A stretch of 55,081 nucleotides of DNA from contig SCQQ01000058.1 in NCBI GenBank assembly GCA_004299095.1, forward strand, positions 1-55,081. The letters are read 5' to 3'. This document shows positions 53,699 to 55,081 of the stretch, piece after piece. The notes below the pieces were generated by a model that was given only the letters and a program-made list of their open reading frames with translations, was not told the origin of the DNA and did no database searches. The translations under genes were made by a program, and so were the position numbers. Positions within the stretch are counted from its first letter, which is position 1. Each line of letters starts with the position of its first letter. The DNA is from Burkholderiaceae bacterium (GTDB taxonomy: Bacteria > Pseudomonadota > Gammaproteobacteria > Burkholderiales > Burkholderiaceae_C).

Positions 53699-54274
53699 AT
53701 GTCAAAGAAACGCAGCGCCGAGGGCTCCCGCATCTTGGCCGACCTCACAACCCGCTCGCTCGGTTCGGCGGGCACTGCGAAGCTGTACCTGCAGCACGGC
53801 GCCCCAACCAAGGGCACCTATCCCCTGGATGTGCTCGCGATGGAAGTCATCCAAGCTGGCCGGGAAGTGAACCGGGGCGACCTCTCGCGCCCCGAACAAA
53901 TGCTGGTGGCGCAGGCCGTGGCGCTCGATGCCATCTTCAACGAACTGGCCCAGCGCGCCATAGGCAGCGGGCACATGAAGCACCTGAACACCTACCTGAA
54001 GCTGGCGCTCCGGGCCCAAGCGCAAGCGCGGGCGAATGTCGAAGCGCTCGGGCTGCTGAAGAATCCGCAGCCCTACATCCGCCAGGCGAACATCGCCAAT
54101 CAGCAACAGGTCAACAACGGCGTGCCACCTGCGCGCACGGCCCAAATCAAATCCGAGCAATCCGAACTTTTAGGGGCCAGCAATGAACGGTTGGACATTG
54201 GAGCGCCGCAAGCGGCAATCAGAGGCGATTCGGCGCTGGAAACCGTGGGAGCGCTCAACCGGCCCGAGGACTGA
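53699..54274 (+). CDS. Conserved island protein (191 aa), unknown function
   Basis: A 191-residue mostly helical protein. The ordered core is YPLDVLAMEVIQAGREVNRGD, LSRPEQMLVAQAVALDAIFN and LKLALRAQAQARANVEALG, followed by NPQPYIRQANIANQQQVNNG. To my recollection similar proteins occur in many betaproteobacterial islands together with the kind of short gene that follows. CAGGGAA precedes the ATG. Its end overlaps the next gene by 92 bases in another frame. It may be structural or DNA-binding; I cannot assign it. Confidence 0.72.
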   Translation: MSKKRSAEGSRILADLTTRSLGSAGTAKLYLQHGAPTKGTYPLDVLAMEVIQAGREVNRGDLSRPEQMLVAQAVALDAIFNELAQRAIGSGHMKHLNTYLKLALRAQAQARANVEALGLLKNPQPYIRQANIANQQQVNNGVPPARTAQIKSEQSELLGASNERLDIGAPQAAIRGDSALETVGALNRPED

Positions 54275-54404
54275 GGCGGGCAAGGCCAAGACCTCGCGCA
54301 ATGGTTACAAGGGCGGCCAGCGTCAACGGCTGCGCGAGCTGCGCCGCATCATCAATGCCGAGATTCGGGCAGCGCGCGAGCTGGTGGATCGTGTAAACGT
54401 CTGA
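54183..54404 (+). CDS. Small basic protein with STGPRT motif (73 aa)
   Basis: A 73-residue Arg/Lys-rich protein. The string EAIRRWKPWERSTGPRTEAG with KTSRNGYKGG after it is a recurring pattern in small island proteins. It overlaps the 191-residue gene by 92 bases, with TAGGGGC before its ATG, so expression is probably coupled. Basic charge suggests nucleic acid binding. Function unknown. Confidence 0.72.
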   Translation: MNGWTLERRKRQSEAIRRWKPWERSTGPRTEAGKAKTSRNGYKGGQRQRLRELRRIINAEIRAARELVDRVNV

Positions 54405-54418
54405 ACAACGGGGACACC

Positions 54419-54745
54419 ATGAAGAAGCTCACCATCCTGGCGCTTGCACTTGCGTGCGGGAGCGCCTTCGCAAACCCGGCGGGCCATAGGTGCATGGAGC
54501 TTGGGCTGTACGCGCAGGCGGCCGCGTGGAATCGCAATTCCGGCAACACGCCCCATATTGCCTACGCCGCGCTGCGAGGGGTTCCCATTGGCGACTATGG
54601 ACCGATGGACGATCCGGCGCTCAAAAGCCTGATCAACGAGGTGTATTTCTCGCACGCCCTGGAGCGCACCACGCCGCCCCAAGTGTTCGACGCCTACTTT
54701 GGCGTGTGCACGGGACGCATCAAACCGATGATGCCGCTCAAGTAA
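54419..54745 (+). CDS. Small exported protein, unknown function
   Basis: A 108-residue protein with a typical signal peptide (MKKLTILALALACGSAFA, cleavage before NPAG). The 90-residue mature part has two cysteines (HRCMELG and FGVCTGR) that could form one disulfide. CGGGGA precedes the ATG. It is the last recognisable gene of the element and lies 14 bases after the small basic gene. A secreted product at this place could alter the cell envelope against other phages, but this is only a guess. Confidence 0.7.
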   Translation: MKKLTILALALACGSAFANPAGHRCMELGLYAQAAAWNRNSGNTPHIAYAALRGVPIGDYGPMDDPALKSLINEVYFSHALERTTPPQVFDAYFGVCTGRIKPMMPLK

Positions 54746-54800
54746 GCCCCGCGCGCGAACGGGAACCGGCTCAATTTTCAGCCCGTTGACCACGCCCATT

Positions 54801-54822
54801 GTCGGCTGACTTTTGAGCCGAC
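54801..54822 (+). terminator. Hairpin after the last element gene
   Basis: GTCGGCT-N8-AGCCGAC is a perfect 7-bp stem about 55 bases after the small exported gene. A TTTT lies in the loop and not after the stem, so it is a weak terminator candidate. Confidence 0.35.
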
Positions 54823-54970
54823 ATCCATTGCTGCGCACCCTGCGTTTCCGCAGGCTGACAATCGTCTCCTCAAAATTGAGGCGACGCCCAAACTGCGCGA
54901 ATCAACGCAGTTTCCCATTGGGGCCGCTGCAGCCACCTGCCAACGTGGGGAAGAATGTGCGGTTGGCCAA

Positions 54971-55016
54971 CGACAATTATCTTGACCGGTCGGCGACAAC
55001 TATCTTGAGCGGTTGA
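54971..55016. mobile_element. 23-bp tandem repeats, probable terminus of an insertion sequence
   Basis: Two adjacent 23-base copies (54971-54993 and 54994-55016) share 19 positions, with the common core CGACAA-N-TATCTTGA-N-CGGT. Repeated short direct sequences at the tip followed by a transposase reading inward are usual for IS21-type elements. A strong ribosome binding site ends the window, so a transposase may start just outside. The family is inferred from layout only. Confidence 0.4.
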
Positions 55017-55081
55017 TGCCCACGCGCGGGAGGCGTCAGGCGGTCGGGTTCTAGAGTGGCTCGCCTCTGCAGAAGGAGGCA

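Larger units (their letters stand above)
54746..55081. other. Right-edge region with hairpins and repeats
   Basis: No gene is supportable in these 336 bases. They contain a hairpin with arms GTCGGCT (54801-54807) and AGCCGAC (54816-54822), a pair of inverted CTCAATTTT/AAAATTGAG segments at about 54771 and 54873, the tandem repeats at 54971-55016 and, at the very end, GAAGGAGG (55073-55079), a strong ribosome binding site for a gene that begins beyond the window. Confidence 0.5.

Noticed and set aside
1-55081. CRISPR arrays, rRNA and tRNA genes, riboswitches
   Set aside because: No regularly spaced repeats with unique spacers, no rRNA segments and no convincing tRNA cloverleaf or riboswitch core were seen on either strand.

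Overview
The window looks like a chromosomal stretch of a GC-rich (roughly 65% by eye) betaproteobacterium, probably Burkholderiales. The basis is a narK1-narK2-GHJI operon, an imuA-imuB-imuC SOS mutasome, NsrR/FdxA/DUF2249 genes and generally high-GC codon use; no rRNA or tRNA gene is visible to place it more exactly. Most of the window is ordinary housekeeping and metabolic DNA. The two ends are mobile or variable.

Left edge (1-3110): the 3' part of an IS630-type transposase abuts, convergently, a large glycine/asparagine-rich exported repeat protein whose gene appears truncated by the insertion and is also out of frame at a run of 7-bp tandem repeats. Next come a dienelactone hydrolase (3108-3779) and a respiratory nitrate reduction operon (4064-14986). 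That operon holds two nitrate/nitrite transporters, NarG, NarH, NarJ and NarI, then a cytoplasmic parvulin isomerase and a 144-aa protein of unknown function. An intergenic palindromic repeat block (15051-15160) follows.

Middle (15394-39032): a HAD enzyme, an alpha/beta hydrolase, a translationally coupled PLP pair (yggS-pdxY), two aldo/keto reductases, a very small basic protein with its own terminator, an EcsC/DUF697-like protein, a GlsB-type membrane protein and an ABC-F ATPase. A DUF3011/LprI-like exported pair ends in a 20-bp perfect stem. A nitric-oxide-flavoured group (DUF2249, FdxA, NsrR-like regulator) is followed by an AlkB-like dioxygenase under a perfect LexA box, then MutS, a trans-sulfuration enzyme, a methyltransferase, a FUSC exporter, a BtuF-like binding protein without a signal peptide, and GreB. 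A four-gene oxidoreductase/cupin/CMD operon lies divergent from a LysR regulator.

imuA-imuB-imuC (39278-45039) follows a second perfect LexA box, so the window carries two SOS-controlled loci plus mutS.

Right end (about 45350-54745): an integrated element. It has a P4-type tyrosine integrase, three unknown cargo genes (one visibly AT-richer), an AlpA-like regulator, and a run of genes joined by five consecutive 4-nt ATGA overlaps leading to a primase-helicase and an SSB-like protein. It then carries only two phage tail genes (baseplate hub and Gp138-type spike), two small conserved island proteins and a small secreted protein. It stops at 23-bp tandem repeats resembling an insertion-sequence terminus, with a strong ribosome binding site at the last bases of the window. 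A replication module linked to a private tail tip, with no capsid, terminase or sheath gene in view, is the most unusual content.
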